Shown here in pieces: positions 35,112 to 46,436 of a DNA stretch of 64,000 nucleotides (position 1 is the first letter of the stretch; every line of letters begins with the position of its first letter). The DNA lies in contig OW799236.1 of the NCBI GenBank assembly GCA_941918925.1, positions 121,469,062 through 121,533,061 of the forward strand, given 5' to 3'. The notes beneath the pieces were generated by a model, which worked only from the letters and a program-made list of their open reading frames with translations, was not told the DNA's origin and did not search any database. The translations under genes were made by a program, and so were the position numbers. This DNA is from Phyto melanocephala. Taxonomy: Eukaryota > Arthropoda > Insecta > Diptera > Rhinophoridae.

Positions 35112-37622
35112 TGGTTTGCTTTTTTGTAGCAGAGAGTATTTTGTAATTAGTCGTGTGTGGATTCAAAATATGAAAAGGGAATCGCTCAAGCAGACTTGAA
35201 ATTATTAAATAAATGAAAGCAGCACGAGTTATTGTACAAAATAACTCATTACAACCATTTAAAAATATATAAAAAATTCGAAAATAAATGTGATAGTTGA
35301 TGTTGTGAATGGGAAAATTAAGTGTAATTAACAGCAGCATAAAAGAACTACAAAAGTTACATCATGCATTCATATTTGACTCCATTTTAAATTTAAGCGC
35401 TCAAAGCCATATGCTTAAAGCCAAACTTCAAATAAATAAAAATACACACAACATGTATAGACGTAGTATATATTTTATGACAAAAAAAAGTAATACAGTG
35501 TGTTACAAAAATAAATATAAATTTTTCTCGTCTGTGAAGGCTCATTTGCCTGAATTTTTAGCGATGCGTCTTATGAGTTGCTCAAACCAAATAAAAGGAT
35601 TGCAATGACACTCTAGTAAAATTGCAATGGTTTTAATAAACAGCGCATGGCCTTTCCACGCTACGCTTTGCTTTATAATAAGATGACAAAAATCTTATTA
35701 CTTGGAAGGGGGTTTTGCCAGAAAAATCTGAAAAGTAGTTACAATGATGAATTATATAAGGTATCACCCTTTCATAACAAATGTCCTTTAAAAAAAATAA
35801 ATTGTTAGCCCAAATACGATAGCATTCCTTTACATCCCATTAAAACTTGTATCGTATGTGCGACATGGTATGCATGCCGAACGTATGTGTGTGATTTTTT
35901 TATGAATAAAGAAAAAAACGCCAACTATTTTTTATAAGACAAAACACAAAACAAAAAAAACACATTCAACGACATGGTATGCATCTTAAATAAACGTGCG
36001 AACCAAAACTATTCATACTTGTACTCACAGTCACCATGCTTTACTATCATAGTTTTGCTACCTACCTACTACCATGCCATTCCATACTTTAAATGTTGTG
36101 TAGAAATATGCGAAATGGCCTAAAAAAAACTACAACGTACGAGTACAAAAAAAAAAATTTTTAAACGACAATATTGAATTTGAAATACATACTACGTACT
36201 AATAAAAAAAATATTGTAATGTAAAACAATTATTGTAATATTTTATTTATATACAATTTAAAATTAAAGGTTTTGAACAAAAGAAGTATTAGTGAAAAAA
36301 AAAATTTTTTTTCTAAGTCATGGAAAAAAGTTAAAAGTTTTCTTTTTCTAAAAGTGAAATTTTAGAAACTAGCTGTAGTTCAATATTTATTTAAAATATC
36401 TTGTATATCATTAAAAAAAACTATATAATTAAATTTATAAATTCCTTTTCCATTTTTATTGCGTGTTACATGAAATACCAAAGAAATGCCAATGAATTAA
36501 ATCATATTCACAATAACATATGTACATGCATGCATTTTAAATATGTATAAATAAAACACACACACACAACTGTAAAAATAAACTGTTAATTAAATAAATT
36601 ACAGTAGACACAGTACTATAATTATTTGTTAGAAATCCAATGTTAAATCCAATTTTAAGAAAAAAAAACCCCCAACCCAAGTAAAATTGTAAACTTAAGA
36701 AAACCTTAACCGAACTTCTCTGTCCCTGAGAACCATATTGATAAGCGTGATTTGACGTCATTTACCGATAAGCTAATTAAAAAAAAAAGTATTTACAACT
36801 CTTGTTTTCTTAACTTATCTTTAAAAATATTTTTATGAGTTTAATAGTGTCATTAAATATGTAGTTTAAATTTCTTTGAAAAATATTTGTATAAAAAATA
36901 CACTTACCTTACGCAGTGCCAAAATTAGCACTCGTTTGCATAAATTTATACAAACATGATGAAAACGAAATAAACATAATCCACAGTGCAAGATTCCAAT
37001 AAAAAAAAAACAAAAACAGCGTAGAATAATATTCACACACAAAGTTTCAAATTTAGGCAAAAAGTTTGAAATAATTTTCTTGTGATAAGAAAAAGCAACA
37101 ATAATCTTTCTTTGTGTGTACGTATGTATGTATGTACTTTAGTTCGCTTAGTTAAACATTTAAAATTTTCTTAAATATTATTTTTTTTTTAATTATTTTG
37201 GGTTATTATAGGTTTTGTCAATTTTAATTTCACGATCTGAAATGAAATGAAAAGGGAAAATTGAAAATTAGTTTTAACAATTTAAAAAAATAATAAAAAA
37301 AAATTAACATTAAAATTAAATAATATAAACTAGAGGTTGCACAGTGGTTGAAATTCAACCGTAATATATAAATTAATTTCAGAGCTTAAATGTATTTAAA
37401 GTTAATTTTTTAAATATAAACACGGCATTAGAATATTTGTTTTATAGTTCTTCGCCACGCCCAGAAAACAAACAACCAACCAACCAACTAAAACACAATT
37501 GCCAATCGAATGTTTAAGTTCTTGCAATCGTACTTATCTTTGGTAGTTACAACATTTCTATTACAAGAATCATAATTTCTTAGTTCTGACTTTACATTGA
37601 TATTTCGAAGCGTAATTCTATA
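35112..37622. other. AT-rich non-coding stretch
   Basis: CA and TATG/CATA microsatellites (36552-36567, 37117-37135). The 99-codon frame at 35309-35608 shows no motif I recognise and is probably chance. Confidence 0.55.
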
Positions 37623-37630
37623 GATACAAC

Positions 37631-37851
37631 CAAGGCATATTCATATAGGTATTTGCAACGGAAAATTGATACAACAAAAACAACTTTTCAGGAGATCATT
37701 TATGTCAAGGCCAATTCATATACCAGGGATTGAAAAGTTGTCGTTTTCCATCCCTGCATTAGTAAATGAAATCAAGGCGATTTCAACCAATTTTGACAAA
37801 ATGTTTCTCCATCAGCTGGACTGATAACTTCATCTGTATGAATTCGCCTTG
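37631..37851. mobile_element. CAAGGC miniature element, subfamily 1, perfect 8-bp duplication
   Basis: GATACAAC at 37623-37630 is repeated at 37852-37859. Ends are CAAGGCATATTCATA and, reverse complemented, CAAGGCGAATTCATA. An inner GCATTAGTAAATG / CCATCAGCTGGACTGATAAC stretch is shared with the copy at 47607. The 8-bp duplication suggests the hAT or a related superfamily. No coding. Confidence 0.9.
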
Positions 37852-37859
37852 GATACAAC

Positions 37860-38473
37860 CATAAAATTCTACTATCACAACTAAATTATGCGATTGGCAA
37901 AAATTTTGTTCCTCACAACCGTTACTGTTACTGTCTCGGTATGGGTGTAAGCACCCTATAAAAATTATATTGGCTAATTGACATGTTTTTTTTTTGGCAA
38001 AAAAAGGGTACCACAGCGGCTGTGGACATAATGACATAAAACGTTTTGCAAACGACTCTATGAGGAATTGTTAATAAATATTTTATGTGAATATTTTAAT
38101 GTAACAAAAATTCCTGCTAAAATAATAATTAATTTCTTGTTTTGTTCTGAAATTAAAATTTGCCCTATTGTAGAAATAAAAAAAAAAAGCTTTAAGGTTT
38201 AAGTGTATCATATAAAAAAAAAATTATTTAAATATAATTCCATAAAAACATATCGAATAAAATTTTGTTTCAAAGAAAAGTGCCGCTCATAACAAACTAT
38301 TTGCCTCTTAATTTTGTTTTGGAAGCAATAATAAATAGTTAATTTTTTTTTTTGATCCACTAATTTTTGAAAAATATTTCAGTTATTATTTCTAATGACA
38401 ACCATGTTGATTTGTTGTAAATTTTATTAAAATAAGTCACCACCAAAAAAAAATTTTTTTAAATTTTAAAAAA
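37860..38473. other. AT-rich non-coding stretch
   Basis: No feature seen; it may include the left part of the Tc1-like element whose transposase relic starts at about 38690. Confidence 0.55.
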
Positions 38474-38680
38474 CAAGGCACATTTATTCATCAGGTAGTG
38501 TTGTTTCGTCAGCTGATTATTTTTTTCTTCACTTATTTTTAATTTCAGCTGTCAACGTCAATAGATAAAAAACAAATTTTTCTCCTCTCTCGTTTATTTC
38601 AAATGCCAAACTTCATATATAAAAAAATATAAACAAAGTTCTCTCCGAACTGCGATTACCTGATGAATAAATATGCCTTG
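38474..38680. mobile_element. CAAGGC miniature element, subfamily 2
   Basis: Ends CAAGGCACATTTATTCATCA and, reverse complemented, CAAGGCATATTTATTCATCA, followed on both sides by GGTA. Interior words CGTCAGCTGATT and TTTCAGCTGTCAA match the copies at 38820 and 62321. Flanks are A-rich so the target duplication cannot be judged. Confidence 0.85.
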
Positions 38681-38819
38681 AAAAAATAAGAAAATATCTA
38701 AATTGGTCTTATAAAGAGTTAAAAGTCTAAAGTCAAGCTGTTTCCAATATTTTTAAACAGTATCAGGAGAATATTACCATTTTTAGGAAACCTAGTTGGG
38801 AGGAAAATAAGATCTACAT

Positions 38820-39036
38820 CAAGGCACATTTATTAATATGGTAGTCTTGTTTCGTCAGCTGATTATTTTTTTCTTCACTTACACTTATTTTAAGCTTCAG
38901 CTGTCAAAATGCATAAATAAAAAACAATTTTCTCTCTTTTCTAATTTATTTCAAATGTCAAACTTCATATAATAAAAAAATATAAACAAACAAATTCTCT
39001 CTGAACTGCAATTACCTGATGAATTATTATGCCATG
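38820..39036. mobile_element. CAAGGC miniature element, subfamily 2, inside the Tc1 relic
   Basis: Flanked by ATCTACAT (38812-38819) and GTCTACAT (39037-39044), 7 of 8 identical. Ends CAAGGCACATTTATTAATAT and, reverse complemented, CATGGCATAATAATTCATCA. It is 76% or more alike by eye to 38474-38680. It interrupts the transposase relic shortly after its helix-turn-helix. Confidence 0.88.
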
Positions 39037-39359
39037 GTCTACATGATATTGGAAAATCCAAAAAATTCAAAGCATATTGAAAAGAGAAATAGATCTGATA
39101 GAAAAGCAGCCAAATACTCTTACAATTAGTTGCTAAAAGTTAAAGCCAGTGCAGCCTTAAAATTAAGAAAGTCAAAATGTGCCAGACAAGAATGCTGCAA
39201 AAAATTTAGAAGCCAACAGATTTTTCGCAGAATCTGAAACAAAATTTTTATTTTTAAGCACTAAAAAAACAGACAAAATATCCTAAAAACGCTTGGTATG
39301 GCAAGCTTTTTGCTGTTGTGGCAACAGTGGCCTCTATAAATACTGAAATTTATATCAAA

Positions 39360-39696
39360 CTAGAGCAGCCCGGCGCTCGTTGCTACGCCCCTAATTGAAT
39401 AAAAATGCATTCTGAATTTTAATTAAATATCAAGTGCAAGAAGCTAAAAATTATATTTTTTATGGGCGTTGCACTGCCCACTTTTCTAATCACGAAACTG
39501 TATAGTCGTGACAGCTAAATATGTGTGCAAAGTTTCAGAAAAATCGGTGAAGTTCAAGTAGCTGAAAATAATAACTTTTTTCTATGGGCGGGACACTGCC
39601 CACTTTTTACCACCCATGAACACTCCCCGGAATTTGTACAACAACGTGCTAACACACACAGACAGACAGATAGAGTTTCACTTTTATATATATAGA
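39360..39696 (-). mobile_element. Non-autonomous Helitron inside the Tc1 relic
   Basis: On the minus strand it starts TCTATATATATAAAAG at 39696 and ends CTAG at 39360, between A and T in the target. Before CTAG is GAGCGCCGGGCTGCTC, which can pair GAGC with GCTC as the 3' hairpin. It holds two GGGCGT...CCCACTTTT segments like the copy at 3049. Confidence 0.85.
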
Positions 39697-40189
39697 TGAT
39701 GTTTGTAAAAAAGGCTTCTTTCTTTTATAATAGAGCACAAGGTGTCCACAAATGTTTGACCCGATTTGTTATCATGTCTGAGTGGTACCAAAATAGTAAC
39801 CTTGTTTTTGTACCAAGAGAGTGTAATACCCTAATTGTCCGGAGCAAGACCAGTGGAGAGATATTGGGCACTTGTGAAAAGAGAATTGAAGATCACCAAA
39901 AAAGTGTCCCACAATATGGAAGATTTTTAAATGAGATGGTCAAACAGTTTCAAAAAATTTACAGAAACAACTCAAATATCTAATAAAAGGGTTACCTAAA
40001 AAGGTCCACGAGTTCATAAGTACTGGTTAGAACTTTAAAAGCTAATTTTTTTGTATCTGTAATATAATAACAATTAAATACAAAAAAAGATCATTCGTTC
40101 CCAAATTATTGAATTTAATATTTAGGATTTTTTAACCTCACTCCTTATTGCAAAATGTGTATAAATTTTTGTTTAATAGAAAAAATTTC

Positions 40190-41670
40190 TTTTTGTAAAA
40201 AATATTTTACAATTATTCTTTTAATAGTTTTATAGTTAAATCTTAATATCTTTTCTTTTTAACAGAAATTTTTTAAAAGTGTTCTTTCTATTTTTAAGAA
40301 TTTTAGCTTTATAGAAATATTTTGACAACTTTTTCTTACATTGAAATTTGTCATTAAATGTTTGCTCTTTAGAAAATTTTCAATAAATTTTTGTTCTATA
40401 GAAAATTTTGACCAATTTCCGTTCTATAGAAAAATGCAATTAATATTTCTTCTATAAAAAAAAATATTCGTTTCACAGAAATTTTTTTTAACAAATTTCC
40501 ATTCTATAGAAAATTTTCAATCTATTTTTGGTCTATAGAAAATTTTCAACTAATTTTCTTTTAATATAATTTCTTTAATTTTGTCCAAAAAAAATTTTAA
40601 GAAAGTTTTTATTTTATAGAAATTTTCAAAAATTTTCCTTCTACAGAAAATAATAATAAAATATCGGTCTCTAAAAATTTTGGCCAATTGTCACTCTATA
40701 TTAATGTTTTGTTATTAAATATTCGTTTGACAAAAAACTTTCAATAAATGTCCGCTGTATAAAAAATTTTCAAAAAATTTTTGGTCTGTAGAAAATTTCA
40801 ATATAATTTCGTTGTATTGAAAATTCTCAATAAATTTTTTTAATAGACAATTTTAAATAACTTCTCGTTCTATAGAAAATTTTCAATAAAATTTTAGTTT
40901 TTTGGAAAATTGTCGATACATTTTTAATCTATAGAAAATTGGCAATAAATTTTGCTCTATTGAAAAATTCAATAAATATTTATTTTCCAAAATAATAAAT
41001 GGTTGTTCTAAAAAAAATTAATTAATATTCAGTAGAAAGAACATTTTTAATGAATATTTGGTCTATATAAAATTTTTTAAAAATGTTTATTCTATAGGAA
41101 ATTATCAATTATTTTTTTTTTTCTTTTGAAAAATTCAATAAATGTTTGTTCTATACAAAATTTATATAATATTCGTGCCATAGTAAATTTTGATAAATCT
41201 GCTTTTAATAGAAAAATTTCAATAAATCGTCGTTGTACAGAAAGTTTTCAATAAAATTTCGTTCCATAGAAAATTTTCAATAAATTTTCCTTCTATAGAA
41301 AATTTAAAAAAAAATTTTCGTTCTATAGAAAATTTTCAATAAATTCACTTTTTATAGAAAAATTCAGTAAATTTTTTTTATTCTACAGAAGAATTCAATA
41401 AATTTTTGCTTCACAGTAAATTTTCAATAAAATTCCGTTCTATAAAAAAACTTTTATATGTATATGTAAATACATACATATATAGAATATTTTTAATAAT
41501 TATTTGTTCTATAAAAAATTTTTATTAAAATTTTTGTTCTTCAGAAAAATTTAAGAAAGTTTTAATTTGATAGAATTTTTTTTATCAAAAAAAAATTTTA
41601 ATACATTTTCTTTTCATAGAAAATTTTTAAAAATTTTGTTTCATAGAGAGTGTGATAGATTTTTTATTTG
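40190..41670. repeat. Degenerate minisatellite of a 29-bp unit, about 50 units
   Basis: A consensus read by eye is TTCTATAGAAAATTTTC then AATAAATTTTCG, 29 bp. The palindrome TTCTATAGAA is the best conserved part; the rest drifts between units (for example near 40401, 40429, 40509, 40538, 41269, 41299, 41328). Unit length varies from about 27 to 31 bp. No coding frame crosses it, and no known satellite family comes to mind. Edges are approximate because units decay gradually. Confidence 0.85.
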
Positions 41671-42242
41671 TAGCATATAATTATAATTCTCTTCTTTAGA
41701 TACGTATTTTTTAATTTTTTTTCCAACAATTATATCCATTACCATTATATTTTAAAATTATTAGTTCTTCTGTTTTTGTTCTGATTCTTCCAAAAACACT
41801 TAAATTTATTCTTTAAAATTTAGTTTTAAATTGAATTTTATTCTTTAAAATTTAATTATGAGGAATAAACTAGATGTTATTATTTAAATTTGTATTTTAT
41901 TGTATAAAACTTAATTAAGCTATAATACTTTTAAATCTGTTAAAAGCACGCGGTTTTTCATAAAATTTTGTTGATTTTTAAAAGCCACAACATGTTAGTT
42001 CAGTTTTCAAAAATTTATTCATACATTTTTTATGCTGATTCGACGATTTTTTTTAGTATTGTTGTTTGTTGTTTTTTTTTTCTTCTTCTTTTTCTTTATT
42101 ATTATTTTTTTTTTTTCTCAATATGTAGTGAGTAACAGTTTTGGCAGTAGTTTAACAGGGGAACCATTATTATTTATTAAAGAAATTTTATACATTTAGA
42201 ATTCAATTATTATTTTAACGTTTGCTTTTTTGTTTTATTTGC
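41671..42242. other. AT-rich non-coding stretch
   Basis: Pyrimidine-rich tract near 42060-42120 (TTCTTCTTCTTTTTC). No gene is supported. Confidence 0.6.
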
Positions 42243-42457
42243 ATACGTACCAAAGTCTGACTTCGGTTATCCGAAAAAAAAATAACTCGAATATTTACTT
42301 ATCTTTTTCGGTTATACGTATAACCATGCATTTATCACAGAAAATAGCTACTTGTACATGCATGAATTGCTACGGTTACGAGTATATTTATTACTTACTT
42401 TCAAAAATACTCTCTATACATACGTATTATTCGGATATACATGTGCGAAAACAAATT

Positions 42458-42555
42458 ACTTATAAGTATTAGCAAAATACTTACAAGTATTGGCAAAATA
42501 CTTATAAGTATTGGCAAAATACTTATAAGTATTGCGACATACTTATAAGTACTTT
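42458..42555. repeat. Five tandem palindromic 21-bp units
   Basis: ACTTATAAGTATTGGCAAAAT repeats with starts at 42458, 42479, 42500, 42521 and 42541. The core AATACTTATAAGTATT is a perfect palindrome; the second unit has one change (ACTTACAAGT). They lie 200 bp inside the left end of the hAT-type element, where transposase-binding subterminal repeats are expected in that superfamily. Confidence 0.9.
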
Positions 42556-42562
42556 TGAACAA

Positions 42563-42610
42563 AAAAACAAGTAAAAAACAAGTAAAAGTGCTTTATTCTG
42601 CTCTTTCATT
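42563..42610 (-). mobile_element. Possible Helentron 3' end fragment
   Basis: AAACAAGTAAAAGTGCTTTATTC resembles the reverse-complemented DINE-1-like 3' end (AAACAAGTAAGAGTGCTATATTC) found elsewhere. The hairpin arm is lost. Short and uncertain. Confidence 0.35.
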
Positions 42611-44030
42611 TTTTATCAAACAAAAAGAAAATTGGTCAGGGCTGGAACTATTTGTATAGTAAATATATATAACATAATTTATATTGCTTATTAATTTAAA
42701 TAAGAAACGAGCTAACACATAATAATAAAATGTTTTCTTTAAATAAAAATAAATCTATTATTATTTATTTTTAGTATTAAGAAACGCAACTGTTATACCT
42801 GAAATTTGTATGGCTTATCAACTTAAAAAAAATTATTTTGATATAAAAGCAGAAAAAGATAAGTAAAAATTAAAGAAAATAAAAGTGAAAATTTAGTTGA
42901 ATTGATACTGGCAATAGATATGTATTTAACAATGTATTTTTTATTTTGATTTACTATTTATATAATTACGTATGTATTTACATTGCTTTTTATAAGGAAA
43001 AAATCTGTAAGAATTTTGACCTTAATTATTGAAAAAAAAACACAAATTTCCAAGGAAAATCCAACATTAAGAAGGGTGCAAATAAATTAATGCCAGAAAA
43101 AACCTGTAAATGTTTTTATGTTCTGGACCACATAATGGAACATTCATTGAAACATTTTTAAAACTTTATTTTGAAATCGAATTTGTGTTCACACAGTGAG
43201 ATTTGAGAGTATGAATAATTATTACCATAAATTGTATTCAAAGTCAGATATTAACCTTTCCATCCCTGCTTTTTATGTATAAAAATCTACTTCTCATCAT
43301 GAAGTGAGAGGTTCTATTACATCACAAGTGTTGTCAACTTTAAGATTCAAAAAACATCAAAACAGGAAAAAACGTTTGATTTTTAAAAATATGCGTAAAG
43401 TTTAAAATTTTGAATTTTCGATTTTATTTATTTTATAAAATTATAAATTTCGTTATTAGAACCTTTAGGCCTAAAATAAGTTTCCATATAATATCGTTAA
43501 TAATAATAATAAATTTTAAGTTCAAGTTGTAACTTTAACTTCACAGTTGGTCATATAATCGCTACTTTAAAAATAATTACAGCTTTTGGTTTTATGCATA
43601 TCATTATTCTTTTCTTTACTTTTATCAAAAGTAATGTTTGTTTAACCATAGAAGATATCAGAAACATATATATTTAAATTTTAACTAATAATAATATAAA
43701 ATATATATCTATTTATACAGTTTTTTAAATGTAAGCTAAGGATCTCTATAACAAAAGCGTTGTCTATTATTAATTCTTATCATTTTTGTTGCGTTGTTTC
43801 GTAAGAAATTTACCTTGCAAAAATTGTTCTTTATTTGAATTTAGTATTTTTACTTCGATAAGAAAAAGAATGCACTAAAGAATTTTAAAAATCACATCGA
43901 GCACTGTCTCAAATTTTTTGCGCGACAAAAATTTTAAAAAGCACAAATAATATTGCATAAAGACAAAGTTGACAACGCTGGATAGGAACACAACAAAGAG
44001 AGTGAAATTATTTCTGTAAAATACCTGATA
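42611..44030. other. Interior of the hAT-type element
   Basis: AT-rich. TGTTGTCAACTTTAAG at 43331 and its near inverse AAAGTTGACAACGCTGG at 43962 may bound a further small element, without a target duplication. No transposase motif is visible on either strand. Confidence 0.5.
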
Positions 44031-44412
44031 CCCAGCAAACACAAATATTAAAGTATTATGCCGTGTTATATATTCTAAGCTAATATTTTAAGCTGTATAA
44101 CGAGACAAATCAATTTTAAAAGGTTTTAATCAACCACTAAATAGTTATTTATAAGTAAATAAACATAATGCTATTATCTGATTATTATTTTCCCGCAGAA
44201 AAAAACGATATTCTGTTTTTATTTTTTGGAAAATTAATAAAGAAAAACAAACAAAAACTATATAATTTTTTCTTGACGGACTTAAAATATCTAAAAAAAG
44301 TTAATAAGAAAAACAATAAACAACAAATATATCTGTTAAAACTAATAAATATATCTTAATATATTGGTTTTTTTTTTTATAAATTTATAATAAATCCCAC
44401 ATGCTTGCTGGG
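44031..44412. mobile_element. 382-bp inverted-repeat element, CCCAGCAA ends
   Basis: Left CCCAGCAAACACAAATA and reverse-complemented right CCCAGCAAGCATGTGGGA share CCCAGCAA and loosely more. The ends match the 138-bp element at 5994. The 63-codon open frame at 44168-44359 inside it is K/N-rich and not recognised. Confidence 0.5.
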
Positions 44413-44504
44413 CATTGCTAAAAAAATAACGCATGTCGTTGTTTCATCAACCCCTAAATTAAAAATCATAAAAAAATGTCTCTGTCCATAATTCATCTAG
44501 CAAC

Positions 44505-45225
44505 CAGGGATGCCAGTTTAATTAAACTGGATATTTTTATGGTATAAATTTTTTTAATTTTGTAAATTTGTTTGCTTTGTTATGTTTAAGTTTTTGTAGA
44601 ACAATATTTTTAGTGGTAAAACACAAAGTTTAAATAATTCGCCAATAAACATTTTAATTAAAAATCATATTTCCATTTAAGCGTCTTATTTTTTTATAAA
44701 AGTTACATGTTAAATAGTTTATCATATAAACTTGAAACATGAATTTATAGTAGACAACTTTTAATGTCAATGAAAATATTTTACAAAATAAAGAAAACAA
44801 ACGCTGTAAGGAAATATGTAGAAATGCCTTCAATTTTGATATCTTAAGTCATATATTCTAAATAAAAGTTAAGTCAGGACATATATTCCAATTATATCAA
44901 TACTTATATAGGAAATTAATTATGATTCGAATAAATTACCAAAGTAGTGGCATATACTTTGGCTTAGTAACACTTTTCTTTAAACATTGATGTAAACAAA
45001 ACTGTATTTTGGATATTTTCAAATACTAATTAAATAATATATATAAATTATTAATATATTAATTGGTAAATTATATTCATTTACTACCATTTGATTATTG
45101 TTTTTATTTTTTAAATATAAATGTTAGTATTTAGAAAAATTATGTGCAAAAATTGAAGTTTTTGGTAGATTTTAGTGCATTTTTTGACAAATTTGTTAGG
45201 AATAATATTTTTTGTGGCATCCCTG
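44505..45225. mobile_element. 721-bp hAT miniature element with perfect 8-bp duplication
   Basis: CTAGCAAC at 44497-44504 is repeated exactly at 45226-45233. Ends are CAGGGATGCCA and TGGCATCCCTG, a perfect 11-bp inverted repeat in the form expected for hAT. The interior is AT-rich without coding. It lies inside the larger hAT-type element 42251-45685. Confidence 0.93.
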
Positions 45226-45693
45226 CTAGCAACTACGGCTGCTAAGCCGTATACACACAAACGATCATAAAAAAACAACAAATAAATGTATAACAATAAT
45301 GTTTATGTATTTGTGCGTTTGTACCATAATGGTTGTGCTGTTTTCATAACCCAAGCAAGTGCATTTTTACTAAATCAAAACGCATGCAAAATTTCTACTT
45401 GATGCTCTCGCTTGAATTGTAAAAACGGTTACTCATTTTACTCGCTTTTTTTTACGGATAATCGATAACACTTAAGTACTTAAGTCCAATTTGTTGTACT
45501 GTGTACAATATAGAGTATTTATGCGAAAAATACTTAGATTTCGGTTACTTGTATATACTTATGCCGAACATCAAACGAGTATGTACGGATAGAGTAATTT
45601 TTTTAGCTGTAACCGTACGCACTTATACATGTTTTGCTAATAATACTCAATGTATATCCGAAGTTGTAATCGTTGTCATTCCCTGATACGTAC

Positions 45694-46436
45694 GTCTCCA
45701 TTGGGGTTTTGCGTCAACAGTTTTCTAAACAAGTCAATAGAATTAAATGATGAAAGTATTGAATTTATTTTTGTAATAAATATTTCTCTTCATTGTTGAA
45801 TTGTATACATTCGTTAATAGAAGAATTTAATTAATGACGTTTATGTTTTTTTTTCTATGAGTTTAAAGCGCATTTTTTCGGAATTTAGCTCATTTTTCTG
45901 GCAGTGTGCATTGTGAAGCTAATAGAGTAAAATATGCCAGAGAGCGTAAAAATCTCGTAGGGAAGGAAGCAGAGGAGTCGGAGTTAAAATAACAAAAAAA
46001 ATTTAATATTTTATGGTTTTTTAATGTGCATTTATTATCTCTATTTATTATTGTTGTGTTAGAGAAATTTGTTGTTTTTATTATTGTCGTAATGACCTTT
46101 CGAAATTGAAATGAGTTTATATTTGTTTTTTATTAGTCAATACCCTTCGCTATGGCTGGATGGCTTTTGTAATATTTACACATGTATTTTAAGTTTTAAT
46201 CTATTTTTCTTCCACAACTTTTTTTGAGACGGAATTAATAATATCGACACAATAGGGAATGTAATGAGAATATTTTGATTTTTTCCTTTCGAAAAATTAT
46301 TTTAATATTAAATAATAAATTTAAATTTATAAAGGGAGATTTTTTTCTCTCTTGCAATAGGATTTTTCAGTGAAAAAAAAATGTGAAAATGTAAAAAATG
46401 CTCAGTAAGCTCTGCCATTTCACCATAAATTGAATA
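45694..46436. other. AT-rich non-coding stretch
   Basis: No gene or repeat recognised. Confidence 0.6.

Larger units (their letters stand above)
38690..40015 (+). pseudogene. Tc1-like transposase relic, split by two younger elements
   Basis: Before the first insertion the frame reads NWSYKELKV, a stop, then SQAVSNIFKQYQENITI, the helix-turn-helix start of a Tc1-type transposase. After the miniature element, the frame from about 39178 reads VPDKNAAKNLEANRFF, then through a stop to KRLVWQAFCCCG. Across the Helitron (39360-39696) the text NTEIYIK continues with KRLLSF. Then in shifting frames come a stop followed by PDLLSC (second catalytic Asp), SEWYQNSNLVFVP, and ARPVERYWALVKREL (catalytic Glu), reaching RWSNSFKK near 39960. 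The first catalytic Asp region is deleted. The 95-codon open frame at 39696-39983 is the shifted remainder, not a gene. Assignment rests on the order and spacing of these motifs; no terminal repeats of the element were identified. Confidence 0.8.
42251..45685. mobile_element. 3.4-kb hAT-type element with perfect 8-bp target duplication
   Basis: ATACGTAC is present at 42243-42250 and 45686-45693. The left end CAAAGTCTGACTTCGGTTAT and the reverse complement of the right end CAGGGAATGACAACGATTAC (then AACTTCGGATATAC) are imperfect inverted repeats sharing TGAC and ACTTCGG-TAT. Both subterminal zones contain CGGTTAC / GTAACCG words and palindromes around ACTTATAAGT and ACTTAAGT. The body is AT-rich and shows no recognisable transposase, and holds the smaller elements at 44031 and 44505. 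Without the nested pieces it would be about 2.3 kb. Confidence 0.8.

Noticed and set aside
35309..35608. 99-codon open frame
   Set aside because: No motif, AT-driven residue bias (K, N, I) and no supporting context.
39696..39983. 95-codon open frame as an independent gene
   Set aside because: Reading the neighbouring frames recovers Tc1 transposase motifs in order; the open frame is a shifted remnant.
40190..41670. CRISPR-like array
   Set aside because: Units are contiguous and degenerate with no unique spacers, and the DNA is clearly from an insect. It is a minisatellite.
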